This document shows, one piece after another, positions 1 through 8,073 of a stretch of DNA of 37,305 nt. The first letter of the stretch is position 1. Each line of letters opens with the position of its first letter. The stretch lies in NCBI GenBank assembly GCA_902781315.1, contig CACZIT010000031.1, positions 1-37,305 of the forward strand. Reading direction: 5' to 3'. The DNA is from an uncultured Prevotellaceae bacterium. GTDB taxonomy: Bacteria; Bacteroidota; Bacteroidia; Bacteroidales; Bacteroidaceae. The position numbers were made by a program, and so were the translations under genes. Below the pieces are notes generated by a model. The model worked only from the letters and a program-made list of their open reading frames with translations, did not search any database and was not told the origin of the DNA.

Positions 1-190
1 GTTGGGGGTCTCGAGCAATGTTTCATGTGCCCCAAAGCCTTCTTTTTGATTGTTTCACGCTCTATTTCATTGTTTCACGCGGAGGAAGTTTTGTCGGAAA
101 AATTCAAAGAAATGGCGTAAAGGGGCGTAAAGGGTATAAAGGGGAGTGGAGGGGCATATAGGGGAGGTAAGTGCCGTAGGCACGTTATCC
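1..190. repeat. Intergenic repeat-derived DNA: twin TGTTTCACGC boxes and a G-run array
   Basis: No gene is seen here. The 12-mer ATTGTTTCACGC occurs at 49-60 and again at 69-80. From about 118 to 166 runs of three or four G recur about every 10 nt, separated by 6-nt A/T-rich linkers, and the stretch ends in the palindrome GTGCCGTAGGCACG (about 172-185) followed by TTATCC. The same order (AAAGGG-type runs, GTCCCGTAGGGACG-type palindrome, then the MITE-like element) appears at 14442-14585 and, reversed, at 18541-18630, so this is probably a degraded copy of that composite repeat. Confidence 0.6.
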
Positions 191-271
191 ATCTTGCGCT
201 TTTATTTCAAACCTGTCAACAAAAGACTTGCGAGGGAGCGATGCAACAACCCAGATGTTTTTCTGGTTTTT

Positions 272-303
272 CTTGCATGTGTCGGAAAAATGTTGTATCT
301 TTG
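272..303 (+). promoter_or_regulatory. Bacteroidota-type promoter for nrdD
   Basis: The -7 box TATCTTTG lies at 296-303. A partial -33 element, CTTG, lies at 272-275 with a 20-nt spacer. The fit to the Bacteroides consensus (TTTG, about 19 nt, TAnnTTTG) is good at -7 and imperfect at -33. It would give an untranslated leader of roughly 70 nt before the ATG at 381. Confidence 0.6.
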
Positions 304-380
304 CAATCGTTTTTCCTCTCAGGCGGAAAAGCTACCGAGAATACTTAAAGCATAAAACCTTTTAAACCCATACAACTCGA

Positions 381-2624
381 ATGATACAAACCGTCAAGAA
401 GCGCGACGGCCGCATCGTCGGCTTCAACGAACAGAAAATCATGGCTGCCATCCGCAAGGCCATGCTCGTCACGGAGAAGGGCGAGGACGAACGGCTGCTG
501 CAACAGATCAGCGACCGCATACAGGCTCGCGGTGAGAGTCAGATGACCGTGGAGCAGATACAGGATGCCGTGGAGATGGAGCTGATGAAGTCGAGCCGCA
601 AGGACGTGGCTCAGAAGTACATTGCCTACCGCAACCAGCGGTCGATAGCTCGCAAGGCGAAGACGCGCGAGGTGTTCCTGGACATCGTGAACATCAAGAA
701 CAACGACGTGACGCGCGAGAATGCCAACATGAACGCCGACACGCCGGCGGGCATGATGATGAAGTTTGCCTCGGAGTCTACGAAGCCGTTTGTGGACGAC
801 TATCTGCTGTCTGATCGCACGCGCGAGGCCGTTAAGCACAACTACCTGCACATTCACGACAAGGACTATTATCCGACGAAGTCGCTGACGTGCGTGCAGC
901 ATCCGCTGGACCACATCGTGAACTGTGGCTTCATTGCCGGCCACGGCGCCTCGCGACCGGCCAAGCGCATAGAGACGGCCTCGGTGCTGGCGTGCATCTC
1001 GCTGGAGTGCGCTCAGAACGAGATGCACGGCGGTCAGGCCATTCCAGCCTTCGACTTCTATCTGGCTCCGTTCGTCAGGATGACGTTCCAGGAGGAACTG
1101 AAGAGCTTGGAGGAACTGAACGGCGAGAGCTACGCGCACCTATATAATAAAGAGGTAGACGACTACCTGCGCCGTCCGCTGGACGGTCTGCAGGGCGAGC
1201 AGCGCGTCATGCAGCACGCCATGAACCGCACGGTGAGCCGCGTGCACCAGGCTATGGAAGCCTTCATCCACAACATGAACACCATCCACTCGCGCGGCGG
1301 CAATCAGGTGGTGTTCTCCTCCATCAACTACGGCACCGACACGAGCGCCGAGGGGCGCTGCGTGATGCGCGAACTGCTGCTCTCGACCTACGAAGGCGTG
1401 GGCGACGGCGAGACCGCCATCTTCCCCATCCAGATATGGAAGAAGAAGCGCGGCGTGAACTACCTGCCCGAGGACCGCAACTACGACCTCTATGAACTGG
1501 CCTGCAAGGTGACGGCACGCCGCTTCTTCCCGAACTTCCTGAACCTCGACGCCACGTTCAACCAGACCGACGAGTGGCGCGCCGACGATCCCGAGCGCTA
1601 CCTGCACGAGGTGGCCACGATGGGCTGCCGCACGCGCGTGTTTGAGAACCGTTTCGGCCCGAAGACGTCGATAGGTCGTGGCAACCTGTCGTTCTCGACC
1701 ATCAACATCGTACGCCTGGCCATCGAGTGCATGCAGGAGAAGGACGAGGAGAAGCGCATCGCGATGTTCTTTGCCAAACTCGACGAACAGCTGGAGGTGG
1801 CTGCCGCACAGCTGAACGACCGCTTCAACTTCCAGAAGACGGCGCTGGCCAAGCAGTTCCCGCTGCTGATGCGGTCGCTGTGGATTGGCGGCGAGAAGCT
1901 GAAACCCACCGACACCGTGGAGTCGGTCATCAACCAGGGCACGCTGGGCATCGGCTTCATTGGCCTGGCAGAGTGTCTGGTGGCCCTCGTAGGCCAGCAC
2001 CACGGCGAGAGCGAGAAGGCCCAGGGGCTGGGCTTGCGCATCGTGACCTACATGCGCGACCGCGTGAACGAGTTCTCGGAGCGCTATCAGCACAACTACT
2101 CGGTGCTGGCCACGCCCGCCGAGGGACTGGCAGGAAAGTTCACGAAGGTGGACCGCAAGGACTTCGGCGTGCTCAAGGGCATCACCGACCGCGACTACTA
2201 CACCAACTCGAACCACGTGCCCGTGTACTACAAGTGCTCGGCGCGCCACAAGGCTGAAGTGGAGGCTCCCTACCACGACCTGACGCGCGGCGGCCACATC
2301 TTCTACGTGGAGATTGACGGCGACGCCACGCACAACCCGCAGGTGATCATGAACGTGGTCGACATGATGGACCGCCTGAACATGGGCTACGGCTCGGTGA
2401 ACCACAACCGCAACCGCTGCATGGACTGCGGCTACGAGAATGCCGACCCGAACATGAAGCGGTGTCCGCGTTGCGGCAGCGAGAACATCGACCGCCTGCA
2501 GCGCATCACGGGCTACCTCGTGGGCACCACCGACCGCTGGAACCACGGCAAGCTGGCCGAACTGAACGACCGCGTGACCCACGTGGACAACGGCAATCAG
2601 CTGGAGTTGTTTGAGAGACTGTGA
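381..2624 (+). CDS. nrdD: Anaerobic ribonucleoside-triphosphate reductase (class III, NrdD)
   Basis: This glycyl-radical enzyme reduces ribonucleoside triphosphates to dNTPs without oxygen in the cytoplasm. The 747-residue protein begins with an ATP-cone (about residues 1-95, IQTVKKRDGRIVGFNEQKI), which is the allosteric domain. The C-terminus has the zinc site C680-x2-C683 and C695-x2-C698, and then the glycyl-radical segment RITGYL, where G711 is the probable radical site, followed by TTDRWNHGK. Length and motif order fit full-length family members. The ATG at 381 gives the expected ATP-cone start and follows a recognisable promoter. The stop overlaps the GTG start of the activase gene nrdG by 4 nt, so the two are translationally coupled. 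Nothing is missing or broken. Confidence 0.97.
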   Translation: MIQTVKKRDGRIVGFNEQKIMAAIRKAMLVTEKGEDERLLQQISDRIQARGESQMTVEQIQDAVEMELMKSSRKDVAQKYIAYRNQRSIARKAKTREVFLDIVNIKNNDVTRENANMNADTPAGMMMKFASESTKPFVDDYLLSDRTREAVKHNYLHIHDKDYYPTKSLTCVQHPLDHIVNCGFIAGHGASRPAKRIETASVLACISLECAQNEMHGGQAIPAFDFYLAPFVRMTFQEELKSLEELNGESYAHLYNKEVDDYLRRPLDGLQGEQRVMQHAMNRTVSRVHQAMEAFIHNMNTIHSRGGNQVVFSSINYGTDTSAEGRCVMRELLLSTYEGVGDGETAIFPIQIWKKKRGVNYLPEDRNYDLYELACKVTARRFFPNFLNLDATFNQTDEWRADDPERYLHEVATMGCRTRVFENRFGPKTSIGRGNLSFSTINIVRLAIECMQEKDEEKRIAMFFAKLDEQLEVAAAQLNDRFNFQKTALAKQFPLLMRSLWIGGEKLKPTDTVESVINQGTLGIGFIGLAECLVALVGQHHGESEKAQGLGLRIVTYMRDRVNEFSERYQHNYSVLATPAEGLAGKFTKVDRKDFGVLKGITDRDYYTNSNHVPVYYKCSARHKAEVEAPYHDLTRGGHIFYVEIDGDATHNPQVIMNVVDMMDRLNMGYGSVNHNRNRCMDCGYENADPNMKRCPRCGSENIDRLQRITGYLVGTTDRWNHGKLAELNDRVTHVDNGNQLELFERL

Positions 2625-3136
2625 TCAGCGTACTGAGCATCATAGAAGACACGATGGTCGACGGGCCGGGATTCCGTACGTCGATCTACTGCGCTGGCTG
2701 CCGGCATGCCTGTCCGGGCTGCCACAACCCGCAGTCGTGGGACTTCTCGGGTGGACGGGCCATGACGACGGAGGAAATCATGCGCGTCATCGTGGCCGAC
2801 CCCTATGCCAACGTGACGTTCACGGGCGGCGACCCCATGTACCAGCCCGAGGGATTTGCCGAACTGGCGCGCGCCATCCACGAGCGCACGCAGAAAGATA
2901 TTTGGTGCTACACGGGGTTTACGTTCGAGCAACTGCTTGGCAACCCCCGTCAGCGAGCACTGCTGGAACAGATTGATGTGCTGGTGGACGGCCCCTTTGT
3001 AAAAGCCTTGAGGAACGATGAACTAATATTCCGGGGCAGTTCAAACCAGCGCATCATCGACGTTCCACGCTCGCTCGAGGAAGGATGCGCCGTATTGCTA
3101 TCTCTTAATAATAACCTAAACTACCCATTACGATGA
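2621..3136 (+). CDS. nrdG: Anaerobic ribonucleotide reductase activating protein (radical SAM, NrdG)
   Basis: NrdG is the radical-SAM activase that uses a [4Fe-4S] cluster and S-adenosylmethionine to place the glycyl radical on NrdD. The 171-residue protein carries the cluster motif C27-x3-C31-x2-C34 (CRHACPGC), preceded by VDGPGFRTSIY. The later segment VTFTGGDPM matches the GGE/GGD-type SAM-binding motif. The GTG start overlaps the nrdD stop in GTGA, and the protein's own TGA overlaps the next ATG in ATGA, so the operon is compact. The GTG start is supported because MISVLSIIEDTMVDGPG aligns with the usual N-terminus and the next ATG would cut into the conserved region. Confidence 0.95.
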   Translation: MISVLSIIEDTMVDGPGFRTSIYCAGCRHACPGCHNPQSWDFSGGRAMTTEEIMRVIVADPYANVTFTGGDPMYQPEGFAELARAIHERTQKDIWCYTGFTFEQLLGNPRQRALLEQIDVLVDGPFVKALRNDELIFRGSSNQRIIDVPRSLEEGCAVLLSLNNNLNYPLR

Positions 3137-3339
3137 CGAAAGAAGAATTGATGCGTAGGGCCTTTGCCCTGTCAGAAAATAGTGTGAGGTGTGGGGGCGG
3201 CCCCTTCGGCGCTGTCAATGATCAGGAGATAGCCATAGCGCCCCATGAGCGTAAGCGTCCGATGGAATCCATGCTTCCCGAGGAGGCCATCCGCGCCTTC
3301 GAGATGTGGGAGGAAAAACCAGATAAAACCGAGTACTGA
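3133..3339 (+). pseudogene. Guanine deaminase remnant with in-frame loss of the catalytic core
   Basis: This open frame encodes 68 residues. Residues 1-27 (MTKEELMRRAFALSENSVRC, then GGGPFGA) match the N-terminus of Bacteroidota guanine deaminases of the cytidine deaminase-like fold. Residues from about 30 on (APHERKRPM to the end, ending EEKPDKTEY) match the last ~40 residues of the same family. The roughly 85-90 residues between, holding the zinc-binding HAE and PCxxC motifs, are absent. Enzymes of this family are about 155 residues, so the product cannot be a deaminase. The deletion kept the frame, the start still overlaps the nrdG stop (ATGA), and the stop still overlaps the clpS ATG (TGATG). 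The relic may therefore persist because it keeps ribosomes moving into clpS; that is inference. Family assignment rests on remembered family ends, not a search. Confidence 0.8.
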
Positions 3340-3641
3340 TGGCACAAGAACAATCGTCGGTCCGCGAGCGCCAGCGCACCGACTTGCGCGAACCGCGCCG
3401 CTACAAGGTCATTATTCATAATGACGACTTCACCACGATGGATTTTGTGGTGATGGTGCTGATGACGGTGTTCCACAAGAGCCAGGCCGAGGCCGAGCAG
3501 CTGATGCTGCAGGTGCATCACTCCGACCAGGCCGTGGTGGGCATCTACAGCTACGACGTGGCGCAGTCGAAGATTCAGCGGGCTACGATGATGGCGCGCG
3601 AGGAAGGGTTCCCCCTGCGCCTGACGTGTCAGCCGGAGTGA
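3339..3641 (+). CDS. clpS: ATP-dependent Clp protease adaptor ClpS
   Basis: ClpS binds N-terminal destabilising residues (Leu, Phe, Trp, Tyr) and delivers substrates to ClpAP. The 100-residue protein has the family core RRYKVIIHNDDFTTMDFVV, in which N-D-D-x-T-x-M forms the N-degron pocket. It also has the conserved histidine region (LQVHHSD) and a YSYDVAQSK strand near the C-terminus. Size is normal. It overlaps the remnant upstream in TGATG and is followed 40 nt later by clpA. With aat downstream the three genes encode tagging, recognition and unfolding of N-degron substrates; clpP is not in the window. Confidence 0.95.
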   Translation: MAQEQSSVRERQRTDLREPRRYKVIIHNDDFTTMDFVVMVLMTVFHKSQAEAEQLMLQVHHSDQAVVGIYSYDVAQSKIQRATMMAREEGFPLRLTCQPE

Positions 3642-3681
3642 GTGTTGGTTTCTAAGTTTCAAGTTACGAGTTTGAACGACG

Positions 3682-6015
3682 ATGGAAAATTCCGATAATA
3701 TGAAAGAAGCATTCCGGGCATCGCTGGAATGTGCCACGAATCTTCGCAACGAATACTATTGCCCTGAGCACCTGTTGTATGCCTTCTTGCTGCAGCCGGC
3801 GTTCCAGGGGGCGCTATTGTCGTTCAGCGTAGAACCCGACGACATGCGCGAAGAACTGCTTGCATGGCTGCAGCAACAGGACCATCTGCCCGAGTCTTCA
3901 GGCGACGAGGAGAAGAAACCGGTGATGTCGGTGCAGATGACGGAACTCATTTCTTCCGCTTGCCACCACACGTTTTTCGCCAGTCGCGAACAGGCCGACG
4001 TGCCCCATTTCACCTATGCCATGCTTGGTTTGGAGGAGTCGTGGGCAGCCTATATGTTGAAGAAAAATCTGAAGGACCAGGTGCCCGAATTCATGTCGCA
4101 CCTCATCAGCTTCTACGACATCGAGGGCGAGGACTTCGAGAGCAGTCTGCCGACCGACGACGACGTGTTTGACGGCAGTCATCGCCTCGGCGACGAGGAA
4201 CTCTACGTCGACGACGATGGCGAGGAGGGCGACTCGCTGAACGGAAAAATCAAGCAGCAGGCCTGGCGCCAGCTGGTGACCTGCGTGAACGACCTGGTGG
4301 ACCAGCACAATCCGCTCATCGGCCGCGAGCAGGAACTGGAACGCACGTTGCAGGTGCTCTGCCGAAAGGAGAAGAACAACCCGCTGCACGTGGGTGAGCC
4401 CGGCGTGGGAAAGACGGCGCTGGTCTACGGACTGGCAGCGCGTATCGAGCGCGGCGACGTGCCCGAGCGACTGAAAGGCTGCCGCATCTACCAGATGGAC
4501 ATGGGCACGATGCTGGCCGGAACGCAGTATCGCGGCGACTTCGAGAAGCGCATCAAGCGCGTCATGGAAGGCGTGGCCCGCGAAGGCAACGGCATCATTT
4601 ACATCGACGAGATTCACAACATGATTGGCGCAGGTCGTGGCAGCGACGGCGGTCCCGATGCTTCGAACATGCTGAAACCCTATCTGGAGTCGGGCGACAT
4701 TCGCTTCATCGGCTCCACCACCTACGAGGAATACAACCGCCACTTCGCCCGCCAGCGTGGCATCGTGCGCCGGTTTCAGCAGATTGACATCGCCGAGCCG
4801 TCGCAGGAAGAAGCCATCCAGATACTGAAAGGCCTCCGGCAGCAGTACGAGGCGTTCCACCACGTCAGCTATCCCGACGACGTTCTGGAGTATGCCGTGC
4901 GCCAGAGTGCCCGCCTTGTGAGCGACCGTTTCCTGCCCGACAAGGCCATCGACCTCATCGACGAGGCCGGCGCACAGATGGAAATGGCAGCAGGCGCCAC
5001 AAAAGGAGAAAACAGCGAGGGAGAGGACGTGCCGCTGGTGACGCAGCAACTCGTGGCCGACATCCTGGCGAAGGTGTGCAAGGTGGATGCTGCGGCGCTG
5101 AAGGAAGACGACAACACGCTGCTGGCTACGCTGCAGGAACGCATGTTGCAGAAGATTTACGGGCAGGACGAGGCCGTCAGACAGGTGGTGGAGGCCGTGC
5201 AGATGGCCAAGGCCGGACTGCTCGACGACGACAAGCCGCTGGGCTCGCTGCTCTTCGTGGGCCCCACGGGTGTCGGCAAGACCGAGGTGGCCCGCCAGCT
5301 GGCTCGCGAACTGGGCGTGCAGCTGGTGCGCTTCGACATGAGCGAATACACCGAGAAACACGCCGTGGCCAAGCTCATCGGTTCGCCCGCAGGCTATGTG
5401 GGCTACGAAGACGGCGGCCTGCTCACCGATGCCATTCGCAAGACACCCAACTGCGTGCTGCTGCTCGACGAAATCGAAAAGGCCCACCAGGACATCTATA
5501 ACATCCTGCTGCAGGTGATGGACTACGCCCGGCTGACCGACAACCGCGGCCAGAAGGCCGACTTCCGCAACGTGGTGGTGATCATGACGAGCAATGCCGG
5601 TGCGCAGTTTGCCTCGCAGGCCAGCGTGGGCTTCCAGTCGAGGGTGACGCGCGGCGATGCCATGCTGGCTCAGGTGAAGAAGACGTTCAAGCCCGAGTTC
5701 CTGAACCGACTGACGGGCACGGTGGTCTTCCGCGACATGGACGAGCAGATGGCGTCGCTGATTCTCGACAAGAAACTGCGCGAACTGCAGGAGAAACTGT
5801 CGGCACGCAAGGTGCAGCTGACCCTCAGCGACGAGGCTCGCCAGTGGTTGCTGAAGAAAGGATTCACGAAAGAATACGGTGCCCGCGAGATAGACCGCGT
5901 CATCAGCCACGACGTGAAGCCGCTGCTCATGCGCGAACTGCTCTTCGGCCAGTTGCAGCACGGCGGCAAGGCACAACTCAAGGTGGAGGCTGACGCTTTA
6001 AGCATTTCACTATGA
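3682..6015 (+). CDS. clpA: ATP-dependent Clp protease ATP-binding subunit ClpA
   Basis: ClpA is the hexameric AAA+ unfoldase that feeds proteins into ClpP. The 777-residue protein has an N-domain (about 1-150, the ClpS docking region), an acidic linker, a first AAA+ module with Walker A GEPGVGKT and Walker B IIYIDEIH, and a second module with Walker A GPTGVGKT and Walker [13 protein letters not shown]. The C-terminal D2-small domain is present. The ClpP-docking IGL/IGF loop expected between TSNAG and FKPEFLNRL appears here as VGF, still a hydrophobic-Gly-hydrophobic tripeptide. The length and the neighbouring clpS point to ClpA and not ClpB, ClpC or ClpX. Its last codons overlap aat by 4 nt (ATGA). 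Confidence 0.95.
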   Translation: MENSDNMKEAFRASLECATNLRNEYYCPEHLLYAFLLQPAFQGALLSFSVEPDDMREELLAWLQQQDHLPESSGDEEKKPVMSVQMTELISSACHHTFFASREQADVPHFTYAMLGLEESWAAYMLKKNLKDQVPEFMSHLISFYDIEGEDFESSLPTDDDVFDGSHRLGDEELYVDDDGEEGDSLNGKIKQQAWRQLVTCVNDLVDQHNPLIGREQELERTLQVLCRKEKNNPLHVGEPGVGKTALVYGLAARIERGDVPERLKGCRIYQMDMGTMLAGTQYRGDFEKRIKRVMEGVAREGNGIIYIDEIHNMIGAGRGSDGGPDASNMLKPYLESGDIRFIGSTTYEEYNRHFARQRGIVRRFQQIDIAEPSQEEAIQILKGLRQQYEAFHHVSYPDDVLEYAVRQSARLVSDRFLPDKAIDLIDEAGAQMEMAAGATKGENSEGEDVPLVTQQLVADILAKVCKVDAAALKEDDNTLLATLQERMLQKIYGQDEAVRQVVEAVQMAKAGLLDDDKPLGSLLFVGPTGVGKTEVARQLARELGVQLVRFDMSEYTEKHAVAKLIGSPAGYVGYEDGGLLTDAIRKTPNCVLLLDEIEKAHQDIYNILLQVMDYARLTDNRGQKADFRNVVVIMTSNAGAQFASQASVGFQSRVTRGDAMLAQVKKTFKPEFLNRLTGTVVFRDMDEQMASLILDKKLRELQEKLSARKVQLTLSDEARQWLLKKGFTKEYGAREIDRVISHDVKPLLMRELLFGQLQHGGKAQLKVEADALSISL

Positions 6016-6674
6016 TTTTCCAACTCGACGACGAACTCTGGTTTCCCGACCCTCACAACGGTGAGCCCGACGGCCTGATTGCTATCGGCGGCGACCTGAG
6101 CGTGGACCGCCTGCTGCTGGCCTACTACTACGGCATCTTCCCCTGGTACTCGTTCCGCTACAACCACGAGCCCCACTGGTATTGCCCCCTGCAGCGCTTC
6201 GTGATTTTTCCCAATGAGATTCACGTGTCGCACAGCATGCGCACGCTGTTGAACAAACAACGCTTTCGCTGTTCGTTCAACGAAGATTTCGAGCAAGTCA
6301 TCCGGAATTGTTCCCAGCAGCGCTATGAGGAAGAAGGCGCTTGGCTGGGCGAGGAGATGATAGCGGCCTACACCGAGCTGCACCGCCAGCGCCTGGCCAC
6401 GAGTGTGGAGGTGTGGGAGCAGCAGACCGACGGCAGCGAGCGCCTTGTCGGCGGCCTCTATGGAGTGAGCATCGGCCGCGCGTTTTTCGGTGAGAGCATG
6501 TTCTCGCTGGTGCCCAGTGGCTCGAAGGTGGCGCTCATCCATCTGGCCCGCTTCATGGCCGACCACGGCGGCGTGCTCATCGACTGCCAGCTGGAAACCC
6601 CTCACCTGCGCTCAATGGGTGGCCGCTACATTCCCTACGACGAGTATCTGAAGTTGATTCACTGTGAAGAGTGA
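6012..6674 (+). CDS. aat: Leucyl/phenylalanyl-tRNA--protein transferase (Aat)
   Basis: Aat transfers Leu or Phe from charged tRNA to proteins with N-terminal Arg or Lys, creating primary N-degrons read by ClpS. The 220-residue protein shows the family signatures FPDPHNGEPDGLIAIGGDLS, YYYGIFPWY, GAWLGEEMIAAYTELHR and GGLYGVSIGRAFFGESMF, and ends in IDCQLETPHLRSMGGRYIP. These cover the aminoacyl-adenosine pocket and the GNAT-like fold. The start overlaps the clpA stop in ATGA, so tagging enzyme and unfoldase are translationally coupled. No truncation is apparent. Confidence 0.95.
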   Translation: MIFQLDDELWFPDPHNGEPDGLIAIGGDLSVDRLLLAYYYGIFPWYSFRYNHEPHWYCPLQRFVIFPNEIHVSHSMRTLLNKQRFRCSFNEDFEQVIRNCSQQRYEEEGAWLGEEMIAAYTELHRQRLATSVEVWEQQTDGSERLVGGLYGVSIGRAFFGESMFSLVPSGSKVALIHLARFMADHGGVLIDCQLETPHLRSMGGRYIPYDEYLKLIHCEE

Positions 6675-6840
6675 ATAGTGAAGAGTGAAAAGTGAATAGT
6701 TTATGATTTGCTTTTCCAATTGCCCCTTTCAGCAAAAAGAGTAATCCAATTGCCCCTTTCAGCAAAAAGAGTAATCCAATTGCACCTTTCAGCAGAAAGA
6801 GTAATCATAAACTATTCACTCTTCACTAATCACTCTTCAC
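6665..6840. terminator. Long inverted repeat between convergent genes, possible bidirectional terminator
   Basis: The left arm (about 6665-6707) is a GTGAAGAGTGAATAGT-type repeat ending in AATAGTTTATGATT. The right arm (about 6803-6840) begins AATCATAAACTATT and continues with ACTCTTCACT repeats. The arms are largely complementary and enclose three 30-bp direct repeats. The position between two converging stop codons suggests mRNA 3'-end formation, but there is no classic T-tract. The motif AATCATAAACTATTCACT recurs at about 12324 before another gene, so this is also a dispersed repeat. Confidence 0.45.
6716..6805 (+). repeat. Three tandem 30-bp direct repeats
   Basis: Units lie at 6716-6745, 6746-6775 and 6776-6805. 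Each starts CCAATTGC and ends AAAGAGTAAT. Units one and two are identical; unit three has two substitutions (ACC for CCC and CAG for CAA). There are no spacers, so this is not a CRISPR. It sits in the loop of the inverted repeat between aat and the next convergent gene. Confidence 0.9.
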
Positions 6841-6850
6841 TTAAAACCCC

Positions 6851-7840
6851 CTACTGTCCTCCGAGCCGTTCGAAGTAGACGAGGATTTCCTCCCAAGTCT
6901 TGAAATCGTCGCTGCCAAACTCGATGGTGGCTCCCATCATTTCCTCTCCTTTTTTCTTCATGACGAAATAGTCGCCATAGAGCAGCTGCGGCTGGTTGGT
7001 GAACACCACGTGGTCGTAGGCCGGCACGGCGATGAATTGCTCCAGCCACGTCTGCACACGGTCTGCGTAGGCATGGTCGTTGGTGGGGCAGGGGGCATAG
7101 AAATAGACGTTGTAGAGTTCGATGAGGCGGCCTACCACCTTCTGTAGGCTCGACACAGGTTTCATGTAGTCGTCGTGCATGGCGTCGAAGCTGATGAAGA
7201 CGATGGGTCGCTGGCGCTGCTCCTGGCGGTCGTCGATCCAGCGGATGACGGGCACCACGGCATGCATGAACGAGTGGTCGTCCATACGGTGCTCGCCGTG
7301 GAAGCGAATGGCCTGCGAGTAGTGTTCGCGGAACAGGTCGAACGTGTTCACCAGCGGGTCCTTGTCGCCGAACAGTCCCCACACGCGGTCGTCCTCAACC
7401 GTCAGGAAAGCCTGCTCCGACACGTCGCGGTATTCCTTCACGAGCGCCTTGTCGACATAAAACTCCTGCACGCCGTCCTGTCGCGGATTCAGGAACGTCT
7501 GCTTGCCCATCATGTTGTGTTCGCGCATGGTGTCGGCAATGCGCAGGGCAGGGTTCACGACGATGCGGTCGAAGCCGCACAGCTGTTCGGTGTACATGCC
7601 GCCCATCGACGTGCCGAGAATCAGGTCGGGCTGCAGTTCGTCGCATTTCTTCTTCAGCAGAGCCAGTGCCTCGTGCGGGTCGACGGGCAGGTCGAACGCC
7701 ACCACGTCAGCCTCTGGAAACGTCTCGCGCAGCCGCCCCACCGTGCCGCTCTGTGCCGACGAGGCAAAGCCATGCACATACATGATGCGCTTGCCACGCA
7801 TCAGTTCCGGGAATTGTTTCTTGTAGGGATTCTGTTCCAT
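6851..7840 (-). CDS. YqiA/UPF0227-like alpha/beta-hydrolase fused to a C-terminal HAD-like domain
   Basis: The 329-residue protein appears to have two parts. Residues about 1-205 form a small alpha/beta-hydrolase: an early beta strand with the oxyanion sequence MYVHGFASS, the nucleophile elbow LGTSMGG, a late acid in WGLFGDKDPL, and a catalytic histidine likely in MDDHSF. This resembles the YqiA/YcfP esterase family. After a short QEQRQ linker, residues about 213-329 (RPIVFISFDAMHDDYMKP, then YFYAPCPTNDH and VVFTNQPQLLYGDYFV) look like a HAD-type or 5'-nucleotidase-like domain found alone in other Bacteroidota; this second call is weaker. No signal peptide is seen, so it is cytoplasmic. A promoter on the minus strand lies just upstream. 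The substrate is unknown. Confidence 0.7.
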   Translation of the reverse strand: MEQNPYKKQFPELMRGKRIMYVHGFASSAQSGTVGRLRETFPEADVVAFDLPVDPHEALALLKKKCDELQPDLILGTSMGGMYTEQLCGFDRIVVNPALRIADTMREHNMMGKQTFLNPRQDGVQEFYVDKALVKEYRDVSEQAFLTVEDDRVWGLFGDKDPLVNTFDLFREHYSQAIRFHGEHRMDDHSFMHAVVPVIRWIDDRQEQRQRPIVFISFDAMHDDYMKPVSSLQKVVGRLIELYNVYFYAPCPTNDHAYADRVQTWLEQFIAVPAYDHVVFTNQPQLLYGDYFVMKKKGEEMMGATIEFGSDDFKTWEEILVYFERLGGQ

Positions 7841-7865
7841 TTTTTGTTTCTGTTTGATTTGCGTG

Positions 7866-7897
7866 CAAAGTTACGAATAAGTGAGAGAAAAACCAAA
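7866..7897 (-). promoter_or_regulatory. Bacteroidota-type promoter for the hydrolase fusion gene
   Basis: Read on the minus strand, TTTG (7897-7894) is followed after 20 nt by TAACTTTG (7873-7866). The gene starts at 7840, giving a leader of about 20 nt. The following stretch to about 7975 is AT-rich and contains the self-complementary CAAATGCATTTG (7894-7905). Confidence 0.7.
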
Positions 7898-8020
7898 TGC
7901 ATTTGAGTTTTTCCGAGCGAAAGTAAGTTCGACGAATGTCAATGTTACGAATTAGAGAGCGAAATGCAAAACAAAAAAAAGTTTTTTGGTTTCATTTCCC
8001 ATTAAAAAGTCATATACTAT

Positions 8021-8051
8021 TTTGTCATGTCGCCGAAAAGTCGTAACTTTG
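8021..8051 (+). promoter_or_regulatory. Consensus Bacteroidota promoter for the GH43 gene
   Basis: TTTG at 8021-8024, a 19-nt spacer, and TAACTTTG at 8044-8051: an exact match to the consensus. The start codon is only 22 nt downstream, so the leader would be about 15 nt. Confidence 0.8.
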
Positions 8052-8073
8052 CCGAAAGAGAACCCCCTAAACG

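Noticed and set aside
3898-5976. A 692-codon open frame on the minus strand across clpA, and similar long antisense frames across nrdD (1140-2582) and the 9-11 kb gene
   Set aside because: These are composition shadows of GC-rich genes. Their translations are repetitive His/Leu/Val/Arg strings with no family motif and they oppose well-supported genes.
6716-6805. CRISPR-like 30-bp repeats
   Set aside because: The three units are directly adjacent with no spacers.
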